This document shows positions 6,196 through 14,520 of a DNA stretch of 37,858 nucleotides, one piece after another. The stretch lies in contig JAWXCJ010000020.1 of NCBI GenBank assembly GCA_034408875.1, positions 1-37,858 on the forward strand. The letters run 5' to 3'. This DNA is from JANNHK01 sp034408875. Lineage in GTDB: Bacteria; Actinomycetota; Acidimicrobiia; IMCC26256; PALSA-610. The translations under genes and the position numbers were made by a program. The stretch's first letter is position 1. The number at the start of each line of letters is the position of its first letter. Below the pieces are notes generated by a model. The model saw only the letters and a list, made by a program, of their open reading frames with translations. It had not been told where the DNA came from and did no database searches.

Positions 6196-8502
6196 AGGTA
6201 CCTCTCTTGGCCTCTCACGACGCCCCATGATCGTGGGTAACGCTTCACGCCAGGTGGTTTCGGCGTCTGCCAACGCGACGTCGAAGGCGCCGGTCGCGAT
6301 GAGGCGGGTGCCGCCGGCCTGACCGATGACCGCGGCGGGGACACCGGCGGCGGCGGCGCGGCCCAGCACACCGGCCAGGCGATCTGACTCGACGCTGACA
6401 ACAACGCGCGACGTCGACTCGCCGAAGCACGACTCCGCGGCGGTGCAGCCGGCGACGGTCGGGTCGATGCGGAATCCGGTGTTGCTCGCGAACGCCATTT
6501 CCGCGAGCGCGACGGCCAGGCCGCCGTCGCTGACGTCGTGGACGCCGGTGACTTCGCGTTCGGTCACCAACTCCGCGACGAGCGGGTGCAACCTCGCGGC
6601 CGCGTCGAGGTCGGCCTCGGGGGGCATGCCGCCGACGAGTCCGTGTACGACCGCGGACCATTCCGAGCCGCCGAGTTCGGGGCGGGTCGTGCCGAGCACG
6701 ACGATCGACTGGCCCGCAACGAGGCGTGCGCCCGGCGGCGGCGCGTCGAGCGTGTCGACGAGGCCGAGCACACCGACGACGGGAGTGGGGTGGATGTCTT
6801 CGCCGCGCGACTCGTTGTAGAACGACACGTTCCCGCCGACGACGGGGATGCCGAGCGCTTCGCACGCTTCGCTCATGCCCTCGACAACCTCGGAGAACTG
6901 CCACATCACTTCGGGGTGCTCGGGGTTGCCGAAGTTGAGGCAGTTGACCAGCGCGAGCGGGCGGGCGCCGCTCGTGGCGATGTTGCGGGCCGCTTCGAGC
7001 ACGACGAGCCGTCCGCCGGTGCGCGGGTCGAGGTGGCAGAAGCGCGCCTTGCCGTCGGTCGCGAGCGCGAGCGCCTTGCGGGTGCCCTTCACGCGCAGCA
7101 ACGCCGCGTTCGCGCCGGGGCCCGCGACGGTGTTGAGGAAGAGCTGGTGGTCGTACTGGCGCGACACCCACGTCTTGTCGGCGATCGTCGGCGTGGCGAG
7201 CAACGCGAGCAACTCACCACCGAGATCGGAGCCGGGGCCGAACTTGGCGCGCAGCGTCGGCGCCGGGTCGTCGGCTTGGAGCGCGTCGAGCCCGGCCGGC
7301 CGTGTTTTCGGCCGGTGGTACACGGGGCCGTCGCCGAGGCTGCCCGCGGGGACGTCGGCCACGGGTTCACGATCCGACGACACCGCGGTCTCGTTGTCGC
7401 CCGGCGGCGGAACCGCGTTCGCGCCGGGTACACCGAGCGCGTCGAACAGGCCGTCGAACACGCGGAAGCGGCCGGTGTCGGTGACGCGGCCGACGACCAT
7501 GCCCCGCACTTCCCACTTCTGCGCGAGATCGAGTACGGCGTCGACGTTCTCGGGCAGCACGATCGCGAGCATGCGTTCCTGGCTCTCGGACGTGAGCACC
7601 TCGACCGGGTTCATCCCCGGTTCGCGCTTCGCGACGCGCGCCACATCCACGTCCATGCCCGCGCCGCCCTTGGCTGCGGTCTCCGACGCCGCGCACGACA
7701 GGCCCGCGGCGCCGAGGTCTTGCACGCCGACCGCGAGGCCGCGGTCGAGCAGTTCGAGACACGCCTCGATGAGTCGCTTCTCCTCGAACGGGTCGCCGAC
7801 TTGCACCGAGGGCCGTTTCGTAACGCTTCCCTCAACGAAGCCCGCCGATGCGAGCACGCTCGCGCCACCGATGCCGTCGCGTCCCGTCGCCGACCCGAGC
7901 AAGATCGCGATGTTGCCCGCACCTCCGGCCCGCGCGAGCACCAACCGTTCGACCGGAAGGATGCCGACGCACAGCACGTTGACGAGCGGGTTGTCGCGGT
8001 ATGTGTCGTCGAACACGGCTTCGCCGCCGACAGTCGGCACGCCCACCGAGTTGCCGTAGCCGCTGATACCGCTCACGACGCCCTCGAACAAGTAGCGCGT
8101 GCGCGCATCGTCGAGCGTGCCGAACCGCAACGGATCCATCAACGCGATCGGGCGCGCACCCATCGAGAAGATGTCGCGGATGATCCCGCCGACGCCCGTG
8201 GCCGCACCCTGGTACGGCTCGACCGCGCTCGGGTGGTTGTGGCTCTCGATCCGGATGGCAATCGCGAGCCCGTCGCCGATGTCGACGACACCCGCGCCCT
8301 CACCCGGACCGACCAGCACCCACGGCGCTTCCGTGGGGAAGCGGCTCAGATACGGCCTCGACGATTTGTACGAGCAATGCTCCGACCACATGACCGAATA
8401 CATGGCCAGCTCGAGGTGCGTGGGCTCCCGGCCGAGCTCGTCGACGACCGCCACGAGCTCGTCGTCAGTCATCCCGAGCTGTCGGTGCAACGGCTCCGCC
8501 AT
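6157..8502 (-). CDS. purL: Phosphoribosylformylglycinamidine synthase, large subunit PurL
   Basis: 781 residues, the small PurL type that works with separate PurQ (glutaminase) and PurS subunits, both encoded about 1 kb away. It makes formylglycinamidine ribonucleotide from FGAR, ATP and ammonia. I chose the ATG at 8502 (M-A-E-P-L-H). [11 protein letters not shown] carries the catalytic histidine; [20 protein letters not shown] and GGEAVFDD are further family motifs; the second half repeats the fold ([32 protein letters not shown]). A TAGGCT -10 hexamer 8 nt upstream suggests a leaderless message. The C-terminal tail ([16 protein letters not shown]) is an extra that runs into the end of cysC. 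Confidence 0.97.
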   Translation of the reverse strand: MAEPLHRQLGMTDDELVAVVDELGREPTHLELAMYSVMWSEHCSYKSSRPYLSRFPTEAPWVLVGPGEGAGVVDIGDGLAIAIRIESHNHPSAVEPYQGAATGVGGIIRDIFSMGARPIALMDPLRFGTLDDARTRYLFEGVVSGISGYGNSVGVPTVGGEAVFDDTYRDNPLVNVLCVGILPVERLVLARAGGAGNIAILLGSATGRDGIGGASVLASAGFVEGSVTKRPSVQVGDPFEEKRLIEACLELLDRGLAVGVQDLGAAGLSCAASETAAKGGAGMDVDVARVAKREPGMNPVEVLTSESQERMLAIVLPENVDAVLDLAQKWEVRGMVVGRVTDTGRFRVFDGLFDALGVPGANAVPPPGDNETAVSSDREPVADVPAGSLGDGPVYHRPKTRPAGLDALQADDPAPTLRAKFGPGSDLGGELLALLATPTIADKTWVSRQYDHQLFLNTVAGPGANAALLRVKGTRKALALATDGKARFCHLDPRTGGRLVVLEAARNIATSGARPLALVNCLNFGNPEHPEVMWQFSEVVEGMSEACEALGIPVVGGNVSFYNESRGEDIHPTPVVGVLGLVDTLDAPPPGARLVAGQSIVVLGTTRPELGGSEWSAVVHGLVGGMPPEADLDAAARLHPLVAELVTEREVTGVHDVSDGGLAVALAEMAFASNTGFRIDPTVAGCTAAESCFGESTSRVVVSVESDRLAGVLGRAAAAGVPAAVIGQAGGTRLIATGAFDVALADAETTWREALPTIMGRRERPREVPLSTPEEREDFGG

Positions 8503-8590
8503 CGTGTTTGAGCCTACCGATTGGGAAATATGGCAAAATGACCTGTTCCTATTTCTCTCTATACCGAAGCTCCGAAACGAGGGTTGAGTC
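8503..8590. promoter_or_regulatory. Divergent promoter region purL / basic small protein
   Basis: An 88-bp spacer with an unusually AT-rich centre (about 8519-8565). Minus strand: TAGGCT (8511-8516) sits 8 nt before the purL ATG. Plus strand: TATACC (about 8559-8564) is a candidate -10 and GAGGG (8579-8583) a ribosome-binding site for the GTG at 8591, so that message is probably leadered. Confidence 0.5.
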
Positions 8591-9007
8591 GTGGCACCGA
8601 CCAAGAAAAAGACCGTGATGACCGATGAGCACAAGGCGGCCCTCGCCGAAGGCCGGAATCACGCACGCGCGGTCGGCCGTTATCTCGAAGCGCTCGAGGC
8701 GCACAAGCCCAAGCGAGGGCGCAAGCGCACGGCCGAGAGTGTCGAGAAGCGCCTTGTCGTCGTCGCAGATTCCCTCAAAGAATCGTCGGGTGTGCATCGG
8801 TTGAACCTGCTCCAGGAGCGCCGTGACCTCGAAGTCGAGCTCGCCGGGATGCAGGCCGGCGCGCCCGATCTGACGGCGCTGGAGAAGGATTTCGCCAAAG
8901 TTGCCAAGGCCTACGGCAAGAACAAGGGCATCTCGTACGGCGCGTGGCGCGAGTTCGGTGTGCCGCCCGAGGTATTGAAGAAGGCCGGTATTTCGCGGGG
9001 TTCCTGA
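8591..9007 (+). CDS. Conserved small basic protein, possibly nucleic-acid binding
   Basis: 138 residues from a GTG with GAGGG 7 nt upstream. The N-terminus is lysine-rich (APTKKKTVMTDEHKAAL), followed by KPKRGRKRT, which resembles an AT-hook-like basic patch. Next come charged, probably helical segments (HRLNLLQERRDLEVELAGM) and a C-terminal GISYGAWREFGVPPEVLKKAGI that looks like a compact helical DNA-binding or pairing motif. From memory such proteins are widespread in actinobacteria but unassigned; I cannot confirm this here. It diverges from purL. Its 3' 233 bp lie opposite the open frame of the minus-strand gene ending at 8775. Confidence 0.75.
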   Translation: MAPTKKKTVMTDEHKAALAEGRNHARAVGRYLEALEAHKPKRGRKRTAESVEKRLVVVADSLKESSGVHRLNLLQERRDLEVELAGMQAGAPDLTALEKDFAKVAKAYGKNKGISYGAWREFGVPPEVLKKAGISRGS

Positions 9008-9353
9008 CCCAGACTGCCTGGCCGATTTCCCAGATCACGTCGCCTTCGTTTTCGGAGAGTTCCCGGGCGCGGAAGTGGTCGATCAGTGCGTCGGCGTCGG
9101 GAACCGCCGCCCGCCATGTCGCAGCATTGCGCCAGAACATGCCCGCGGCGCGGGCCACCGGCACGGGACGTTCGACGACGCGGTCGAGGTGACGGTCGCA
9201 CCCGGGCGGTCGCGTCGGTGGCGCGAACGGGTCGGCAACCAGCGCGAGTCGCTCGCTCGCGGGGTCGAGGTCGAGGTCGGGGTCGAGGTCGAGGTCGAGG
9301 TCGAGGTCGAGGTCGAGGTCGGAGTCGCCGAACGCGTACGCGCCCTCGTTCAC
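8775..9353 (-). CDS. Unknown protein with an Asp-Leu dipeptide repeat; 3' end doubtful
   Basis: The frame opens at a GTG that overlaps the purQ stop as GTGA and gives 192 residues. After NEGAYAFGDS comes a run of alternating Asp-Leu (about residues 11-28, encoded by the hexamer repeat at 9263-9322). Then follows a plausible globular stretch containing GMFWRNAATWRAAVPDADAL and ELSENEGDVIWEIGQAVWV. Beyond about 8985 the translation turns into Arg/Ala/Pro-rich sequence, which is what the complement of the plus-strand gene at 8591-9007 would produce. The real protein may therefore have lost its proper end, or it ends there with an antisense overlap. I do not recognise the family. Confidence 0.45.
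   Translation of the reverse strand: MNEGAYAFGDSDLDLDLDLDLDLDPDLDLDPASERLALVADPFAPPTRPPGCDRHLDRVVERPVPVARAAGMFWRNAATWRAAVPDADALIDHFRARELSENEGDVIWEIGQAVWVRNPAKYRPSSIPRAAHRTRATRRTRCPCSCRRPWQLWRNPSPAPSDRARRPASRRARLRGHGAPGAGSTDAHPTIL
9263..9322 (+). repeat. Hexanucleotide tandem repeat GGTCGA, ten units
   Basis: Ten consecutive six-base units; eight are GGTCGA and two (third and tenth) are GGTCGG. On the minus strand it is read as alternating Asp and Leu codons with one Asp-Pro interruption. Because the unit is two codons long, copy-number changes would lengthen or shorten the protein without shifting the frame. Confidence 0.9.
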
Positions 9354-10009
9354 GCCGCGAGCAGTGACCGCAGCATGACCACGCCGTCGGCCGACCCGAG
9401 GATCGCGTCGGACGCCCGTTCGGGGTGCGGCATCAGCCCCACGACGTTGCGCCCCTCGTTGCAGATACCGGCGATGTCGTCGAGGCTGCCGTTGGGGTTC
9501 TCGGTGTAGCGCACGACGATGCGGTCTTCGGCGCGCAGGCGGGCCAGCGTGTCCGCGTCGCAGACGTAGTTGCCCTCGAAGTGGTTGATCGGGATGCGCA
9601 GCACCTGACCGAGTTCCGCCTGGTTCGTCAGCGCGGTCGTGGTCGTCTCGACCCGAAGTTCGACCGTCCGGCAGAGGAACTTCGACCCGGCGTTCTTCTG
9701 CAATGCGCCCGGGAGCAACTGGGCCTCGGTCAGCACCTGGAACCCGTTGCAGATGCCGACGACCGGTCCACCCGCGGCGGCGAACTCCGACACCGCGGTC
9801 ATCACGGGCGAGAACCGCGCGATCGCGCCGGTGCGCAGATAGTCGCCGTGCGCGAAGCCGCCGGGCACGACGACGGAGTCGACGCCCTTCGTCGTCGCGT
9901 CGCCGTGCCACAGGATCTCGGGCGCGCCGCCGAGTTGCTCGACGGCCCACACGACATCTTGCTCACAGTTCGTCCCGGGAAACAGGACGACACCCACCCG
10001 TTTTCTCAC
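9350..10009 (-). CDS. purQ: Phosphoribosylformylglycinamidine synthase, glutaminase subunit
   Basis: 219 residues. It is a class I glutamine amidotransferase that supplies ammonia to PurL. The GTG start overlaps the purS stop (GTGA, 10006-10009) and gives the standard N-terminus VGVVLFPGTNCEQD. The nucleophile cysteine is in VGICNGFQVLTEAQLLPGAL, and the catalytic His-Glu pair lies in GLMPHPERA near the C-terminus. HGDYLRTGAIARFSPVM is another PurQ signature. Gene order znuA-purS-purQ-unknown, with a 13-nt gap and then two GTGA overlaps, points to one transcript. Confidence 0.97.
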   Translation of the reverse strand: MRKRVGVVLFPGTNCEQDVVWAVEQLGGAPEILWHGDATTKGVDSVVVPGGFAHGDYLRTGAIARFSPVMTAVSEFAAAGGPVVGICNGFQVLTEAQLLPGALQKNAGSKFLCRTVELRVETTTTALTNQAELGQVLRIPINHFEGNYVCDADTLARLRAEDRIVVRYTENPNGSLDDIAGICNEGRNVVGLMPHPERASDAILGSADGVVMLRSLLAA

Positions 10010-10266
10010 GCGACAAGCTCTGAAACGGTCACCGTGTACGACTCGATGACCGGGTTGGCGAGGAGCTTCTCGCACATCTCTTCGACCTGGAGTTGCGCAC
10101 TCGCGGCGTCGGGTGCGTCGACGTGGAGGCGCACGGTCTTGCCCATGTGCACCTGCGACACGTTCGTGTAGCCGAGCGCGGGCAACGACCGTTCGACGGT
10201 TGCACCCGCGGGGTCGGCGATACCGGGGAGATGGGCGACGTCGACACGCGCTTCGAAGGTCGGCAT
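10006..10266 (-). CDS. purS: Phosphoribosylformylglycinamidine synthase subunit PurS
   Basis: 86 residues, the normal length. PurS is the small structural subunit that bridges PurL and PurQ and helps channel ammonia. The sequence shows the family pattern: a beta strand (TFEARVDV), then GIADPAGATVERSLPALGY, then VHMGKTVRLHV, and the terminal EEMCEKLLANPVIESYTV. The ATG is 13 nt after the znuA stop; the stop is shared with the purQ GTG. Its place behind a Zur-type promoter is unusual (see the site at 11149-11169). Confidence 0.95.
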   Translation of the reverse strand: MPTFEARVDVAHLPGIADPAGATVERSLPALGYTNVSQVHMGKTVRLHVDAPDAASAQLQVEEMCEKLLANPVIESYTVTVSELVA

Positions 10267-10279
10267 GACCCGAGGTTAC

Positions 10280-11152
10280 CTACGCGCAGCCCAGCGCCTC
10301 TTGCAGTTTGGTGAGGTTGTCGCGCATCAACGACAGGTAGTCGTCCCCGGCGTCGCGCTGTTCCTCGGTGAGCCCCTCGATCGGATTGAGCACCTCGGTA
10401 CGTAGTCCTCCGGCCTCCCGGGCGACGGTCTCGGCGATGTCCGGCGGGACCAACTCCTCGCTGAAGATCGTCGTCACACCCTGCTCCCGCGCGAGGTCCG
10501 CCAGCTCCGCGAGCCGATCGGCGTCGGGTTCCGCGTCGGGCGAGATCCCGGCGATCGCCTGCTGCTCGAGGTCGTACCGGCGGGCGAGCCATCCGAACGC
10601 GTCGTGCGCGGTCACTATCGTGCGCCGCTCGCAGTCGGCGAGACCCTCGCTGAACTCGGTATCGACCGCGCCGATCTCCGCCCCGTAGCGACTCGCGTTC
10701 GCTTCGTACGCCGCCTCGTTGTCGGGGTCGGCGTCGGCCAGTGCCCGGACGACGACTTCGAGGATCGCGCGCATCTGCTGCGGATCGAGCCACACGTGGA
10801 CGTCCCCGTCGTCGACCGCGAGCGCGTCGAGCACCTCGACCGCGCCGTCGGCGCGCGCCGCCGCGGCTTCGACACCGGGTTGGAAGTCGTTGCCCATGAG
10901 GAGCACGACGTCGGCGTCCTCGATGTCCTCGACGTCACCGGGCGAGATCTCGAGGTCGTGCGGTTCGACCCCGGGCGGCGTGAGGTCGGTGACGGTGACG
11001 AGGTCGCCGCCCACCTGCCGGGCCGCCTCCGCGAGCGGGTAGAAGGCCGTGACGACCCCCACCTTGGCGGCGGCGTCGTCCGAGGTGCCGTCGTCACCAC
11101 CGCATCCGGCAAGGGCGCTTACGAGGACAAGAAGGAAGACCAGGGATCTCAT
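10280..11152 (-). CDS. znuA: Zinc/manganese ABC transporter substrate-binding lipoprotein
   Basis: 290 residues. The signal peptide ends in a textbook lipobox LAGC, followed by an acidic Gly/Asp linker. The mature part is a TroA/ZnuA-type metal-binding protein: FYPLAEAARQVGGD, then GVEPHDLEISPGD, VHVWLDPQQ and TAHDAFGWLARRY supply three conserved histidines, with an acidic fourth ligand region near FSEELVPPD. There is no His-rich loop. The ATG at 11152 is preferred: with GATAAT (11163-11168) as -10, transcription would begin about there; two upstream in-frame ATGs (11164, 11170) fall inside the operator. Permease and ATPase genes are absent here. Zinc is the likely substrate because of the Zur-like box; manganese is possible. 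Confidence 0.88.
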   Translation of the reverse strand: MRSLVFLLVLVSALAGCGGDDGTSDDAAAKVGVVTAFYPLAEAARQVGGDLVTVTDLTPPGVEPHDLEISPGDVEDIEDADVVLLMGNDFQPGVEAAAARADGAVEVLDALAVDDGDVHVWLDPQQMRAILEVVVRALADADPDNEAAYEANASRYGAEIGAVDTEFSEGLADCERRTIVTAHDAFGWLARRYDLEQQAIAGISPDAEPDADRLAELADLAREQGVTTIFSEELVPPDIAETVAREAGGLRTEVLNPIEGLTEEQRDAGDDYLSLMRDNLTKLQEALGCA

Positions 11153-11169
11153 AATGAGAGCCATTATCA
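11149..11169 (-). promoter_or_regulatory. Zur/Fur-type operator over the znuA start
   Basis: Read on the minus strand, a 21-bp imperfect palindrome: TGATAATGG, three bases, TCATTATGA. Eight of the ten arm pairs match, including a perfect TAATG-N5-CATTA core. This is the form of Fur-family zinc-repressor sites. It overlaps the proposed -10 (GATAAT) and the znuA start, so metal-bound repressor would block transcription. The divergent gene at 11237 starts 68 bp away and could share the control. Confidence 0.72.
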
Positions 11170-11236
11170 TTTAGTCCGCGGCTCGACGCAAATCGGCGGT
11201 GCTCGTTGCGGGGGCCCCAAACGACACAATGCCCGG

Positions 11237-12127
11237 ATGAACGCGCGGCGGATGGCGGTCGGCTTCGTGGCGGCCGTACTCATGGGCACCGGGTGCGGGG
11301 GCGACGACGACCCGGGGACGGTCCTGACGTCCGCCGAGTTCCCGGCGGCGCTGGTGGCTCTTCCCGACGGCGGACTGCTGTACGGCGAGCGCCTGACGGG
11401 CCGAATCCGGCGGGTGGACGCGAACGGAGTCGTGGAACCCGACCCCGTCGCCACCGTCGACGTGTCGACGCAAGGGCAGCGGGGATTACTCGGGCTGGCC
11501 GCCGAAGGCGAGCGCGTCTTCGCGGCCTGGACCGACGTCGACCAACGCCTCGTCGTCGCGCAGGTCGCGCCCGGCTCCGCGCGCGTCGTGTGGGTGGGGC
11601 CCGACACGACGGAACTCGCGAACGGCGGAAGACTCGCGTTCGCCCCCGACGGGAGACTCGTAATCGGGATCGGCGACCTCCAGGCGCCTGCACTCGTGAA
11701 CGACCCGAATCCGGTCAACGGGAAACTGCTGGCCCTCGACGCCGACGCCGGGCCCGAGCAGGTGCCAGACGTCGTCTCGGGCGGCTGGAACAACCCGTTC
11801 GCGTTCGCGTTCACGCCGACCGGCGACCTGTGGGTTGCCGACAACTCGCCCGGCGAAGACCCGGAACGCCTGACCCGCGGCGACGGTTCCGGACCCGTCA
11901 CCGAACTGCCGACGGCGACTGCGCCTTCGGGACTCGCCGCGACCGACGGAGGTGACCTGCTGGTCTGCGGCTACGTGAGCGGACAACTCCTCCGCTACGA
12001 AGTCGTCGACGGTCGCGCCGAACGGCGAACAGTGCTCGCCGACGACTGCCGACTCGGTGTAGTGGTCCTCGACGACGGGCGCATCGTGTACGCGGCCGAG
12101 AACAGCCTCCACGTACTCGACCCGTGA
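11237..12127 (+). CDS. Lipoprotein related to glucose/sorbosone dehydrogenases (soluble PQQ type)
   Basis: 296 residues with an N-terminal signal peptide ending near GTGCGG and a short acidic linker. The body carries the six-bladed propeller pattern of the GSDH family: a QRGLLGLA motif in blade one, NGGRLAFAPDGRLVIGIGD, VNGKLLALDADA, then GWNNPFAFAFTPTGDLWVADNSPGED and a final blade DGRIVYAAE. The family oxidises sugars with PQQ, but the usual His in the G-x-H region near QRGLLG is not visible and the protein is short, so it may be a non-catalytic relative. It diverges from znuA; a CACAAT hexamer lies 6 nt before the ATG. Confidence 0.78.
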   Translation: MNARRMAVGFVAAVLMGTGCGGDDDPGTVLTSAEFPAALVALPDGGLLYGERLTGRIRRVDANGVVEPDPVATVDVSTQGQRGLLGLAAEGERVFAAWTDVDQRLVVAQVAPGSARVVWVGPDTTELANGGRLAFAPDGRLVIGIGDLQAPALVNDPNPVNGKLLALDADAGPEQVPDVVSGGWNNPFAFAFTPTGDLWVADNSPGEDPERLTRGDGSGPVTELPTATAPSGLAATDGGDLLVCGYVSGQLLRYEVVDGRAERRTVLADDCRLGVVVLDDGRIVYAAENSLHVLDP

Positions 12128-12258
12128 TGGCAGCATTGCATCTGGCCGTGTTCGCCCTCGGCACCCGGCCGGCCGCCGCGGCCGTCATGCTCGCGGTCGC
12201 GCTCTACCTCGCCGCGTCCGCGACGACGAAACGCGCCGTCACGCCACCGGACGCCTGA
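12127..12258 (+). CDS. 43-residue membrane peptide coupled to the propeller lipoprotein
   Basis: The ATG shares its A with the upstream TGA (TGATG), so ribosomes could restart here. The peptide has a single predicted membrane segment (AAAAVMLAVALYLAASA), a cytoplasmic-type basic flank (TTKR) and a short Pro/Asp tail. It ends 4 bp before the convergent purC stop, filling the gap exactly, which supports it being real. Function unknown; it could also be a chance frame. Confidence 0.5.
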   Translation: MAALHLAVFALGTRPAAAAVMLAVALYLAASATTKRAVTPPDA

Positions 12259-12262
12259 GTGC

Positions 12263-13150
12263 TCAGCCCTGCGGGCCGAACCAGTCGTCGAGGCTGTGGC
12301 CCGTGATCAGTTCGTAGGCCTCGCGGTAACGGGCGCGGGTGTTGGAGATCGCTTCGGCCGACATGTGCGGCCCAGGCGGTTCGTGGTTCCAGCCCGTCGA
12401 ATCCATGAAGTCGCGCACGTACTGCTTGTCGAACGACGGCGGCGACTCGCCGACGCGGTAGTCCTCGGCGGGCCAGTAGCGCGACGAGTCGGGCGTCATC
12501 ATCTCGTCGATGACGAGGAACTTGCCGTCGAGGTCGCCGAACTCGAACTTCGTGTCGGCGAGGATCACGCCGCAACTCCCGGCGTGGGCGGCACCCGCCT
12601 CGTAGAGGCGCAACGAGAGGTCGCGCAACTGTTCGTACGCGTCGACGCCGACGAGCGCGATCGCCTCGTCGGGCGTGACCGGCAGATCCTTGTCGCCCAC
12701 TTCGGCTTTCGTCGTCGGCGTGAACAACGGCTCCGGCAGACGTTCGGCCTGGCGCAGTCCCGCGGGCACCCGCTGACCGCCGACGGTGCCGACGTCGGTG
12801 TATTCCCTCCACGCGCTGCCGAACACATAGCCGCGCACGACGCACTCCAGGCGTAGCGGGCGCGTCGCGCGCACGAGCATGGCCCGGCCGCCGACGTCGC
12901 CTGCGGTCTCGGGGAAGTCGGTCGGGTCGCACGAGATCAAGTGGTTGGCCACGATGTCGTGCGTGTGGTCGAACCAGAAGTGCGAGATCGCAGTGAGCAC
13001 CCGCCCCTTGTCGGGAATCTCGTCGGGCAGGATCACGTCGAACACCGACACGCGGTCGCTGGCAACCATCAACAGCCGGTCGTGACCGACCTCGTACAGC
13101 TCACGAACCTTGCCCGAGTAGACGTGGGGCAACGAGGTCGGGTTGTTCAC
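12263..13150 (-). CDS. purC: SAICAR synthase (phosphoribosylaminoimidazole-succinocarboxamide synthase)
   Basis: 295 residues. It joins aspartate to CAIR with ATP, purine step eight. Family motifs are clear: HVYSGKVRELYEV at the N-terminus, the MVASDRVSVFDVILPDEIPD segment, ECVVRGYVFGSAWREY, GVILADTKFEFG and LVIDEMMTPDSSRYW. I chose the GTG at 13150 because GTGAGG lies 5 nt before it. A GTG at 13168, inside the tandem repeat, would add six residues (V-N-R-E-V-L). The gene follows purB across the repeat array and probably belongs to the purD-purB-purC transcript. Confidence 0.96.
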   Translation of the reverse strand: MNNPTSLPHVYSGKVRELYEVGHDRLLMVASDRVSVFDVILPDEIPDKGRVLTAISHFWFDHTHDIVANHLISCDPTDFPETAGDVGGRAMLVRATRPLRLECVVRGYVFGSAWREYTDVGTVGGQRVPAGLRQAERLPEPLFTPTTKAEVGDKDLPVTPDEAIALVGVDAYEQLRDLSLRLYEAGAAHAGSCGVILADTKFEFGDLDGKFLVIDEMMTPDSSRYWPAEDYRVGESPPSFDKQYVRDFMDSTGWNHEPPGPHMSAEAISNTRARYREAYELITGHSLDDWFGPQG

Positions 13151-13157
13151 GAGGACC

Positions 13158-13212
13158 TCACGATTCACTCACGATTCACTCACGATTCACTCACGATTCA
13201 CTCACGATTCAC
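13158..13212 (+). repeat. Five perfect 11-bp tandem repeats between purB and purC
   Basis: Five exact head-to-tail copies of TCACGATTCAC, then a partial TCAC that is the purB stop region. On the coding (minus) strand the unit reads GTGAATCGTGA, so each copy holds GTGA, the stop/start overlap used at other junctions in this cluster. Eleven bases is not a multiple of three, so each copy moves the frame. Confidence 0.95.
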
Positions 13213-14520
13213 TCACTGGGCTTCGAGCCGGTCGAGTTCGTCGAACACCCTTCCGACGTTGGCAAGTGAGCGCTTGAGATCGAAGCACGCGTCGAGGCGG
13301 GCGTCGTCGAGCGCGGCGCGCACGTCGGCGTCCTCGGTGAGCAACTCGCGGAACGAACGCTCTTCCTGCCACGAGCGCATCGCGTTGCGCTGCACGATGC
13401 GGTAGGCCTCGTCGCGCGTGCGACCCGACTCGATCAACGCGAGCAACACCGGCTGACTGAACACGAGTCCGAACGACGCTTCGATGTTGCGCAGCATACG
13501 TTCGGGGTATACGCGCATTCCGTCGACGATCGTCTTGAACTTCACGAGCATGTAGTACGCGAGCATCAGCGAGTCGGGGACGATGATGCGCTCGACCGAC
13601 GAGTGCGAGATGTCGCGCTCGTGCCAGAGGGCGACGTTCTCGAGCGCGGCTTGCAGGTTGCCCCGCAAAACACGCGCCAGGCCGGTGAGCTGTTCCGACT
13701 TGATCGGGTTGCGCTTGTGGGGCATCGCGGACGAGCCCTTCTGCTCGCCCTCGCGGAACGGCTCTTCGGCCTCCCGCACCTCCGTGCGCTGCAAGTGCCT
13801 CATCTCCATCGCGAACGACTCGACACTGGCGCCGACGCCCGCGAGCGTGCCCATGACCTCGGCGTGGCGGTCGCGGGCCAGCACCTGAGTCGCCGGAACC
13901 GGCGTGAGGCCGAGTTGTTCGCACACGTAGCGCTCGACGAAGGGGTCGACGTTCGAATACGTACCCACCGCGCCCGACAGCTTGCCGACCGCGATCACAT
14001 CGCGGGCTCGCGCCAGGCGCTCGCGGTCGCGCCGCACCTGCATGGCCCAGAGCGCCAGCTTCATGCCGAACGTGGTCGGCTCGGCGTGGATGCCGTGCGT
14101 GCGGCCGACCATCGGCGTGTCGCGGAACTCGCGGGCCCGGGTCGCGATCGACGCTTCGAGTTCGGCCGCCGCGACCTGGATCAGCTCGACCGCGCGCGTG
14201 ATTTGCAGGGCCAGGGCGGTGTCGACGACGTCCGACGACGTGAGGCCGTAGTGCACCCACGTACCCGCCGGCGCGCCGACCCGCTCCTGCACAACGTCGA
14301 CGAACGCGGCGACGTCGTGATCGGTCACCTTCTCCCGGTCGTTCACGGCCTGGACGTCGAAGCCGGCGCGAGCGCGTACCTGCTGCGCGTGCTCGACGGG
14401 TATGACACCGAGTTGCGCCCACGCCTCGACCGCGAGGATCTCGACCTCGAGCCACGCGCCGAACCGGGCCTCGTCGGTGAACAGGTCGGCGATGGCAGGA
14501 AGCGAATAGCGCGGGATCAC
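13213..14520 (-). CDS. purB: Adenylosuccinate lyase
   Basis: 435 residues. It removes fumarate from SAICAR (purine synthesis) and from adenylosuccinate (AMP synthesis). The fumarase/aspartase superfamily signature [15 protein letters not shown] is intact around residue 265. THYGLTSS-type ([15 protein letters not shown]) and [17 protein letters not shown] motifs supply the catalytic histidines. The start is a GTG overlapping the purD stop (GTGA, 14517-14520). The stop lies at the edge of the 11-bp repeat array. It is part of the purD-purB-purC run. Confidence 0.97.
   Translation of the reverse strand: MIPRYSLPAIADLFTDEARFGAWLEVEILAVEAWAQLGVIPVEHAQQVRARAGFDVQAVNDREKVTDHDVAAFVDVVQERVGAPAGTWVHYGLTSSDVVDTALALQITRAVELIQVAAAELEASIATRAREFRDTPMVGRTHGIHAEPTTFGMKLALWAMQVRRDRERLARARDVIAVGKLSGAVGTYSNVDPFVERYVCEQLGLTPVPATQVLARDRHAEVMGTLAGVGASVESFAMEMRHLQRTEVREAEEPFREGEQKGSSAMPHKRNPIKSEQLTGLARVLRGNLQAALENVALWHERDISHSSVERIIVPDSLMLAYYMLVKFKTIVDGMRVYPERMLRNIEASFGLVFSQPVLLALIESGRTRDEAYRIVQRNAMRSWQEERSFRELLTEDADVRAALDDARLDACFDLKRSLANVGRVFDELDRLEAQ

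Noticed and set aside
9263..9322. Phase-variation switch
   Set aside because: The six-base unit keeps the frame, so copy changes cannot turn the gene off; only the length would vary.
13158..13216. Possible CRISPR array
   Set aside because: The units are 11 bp and contiguous with no spacers; it is a simple tandem repeat.
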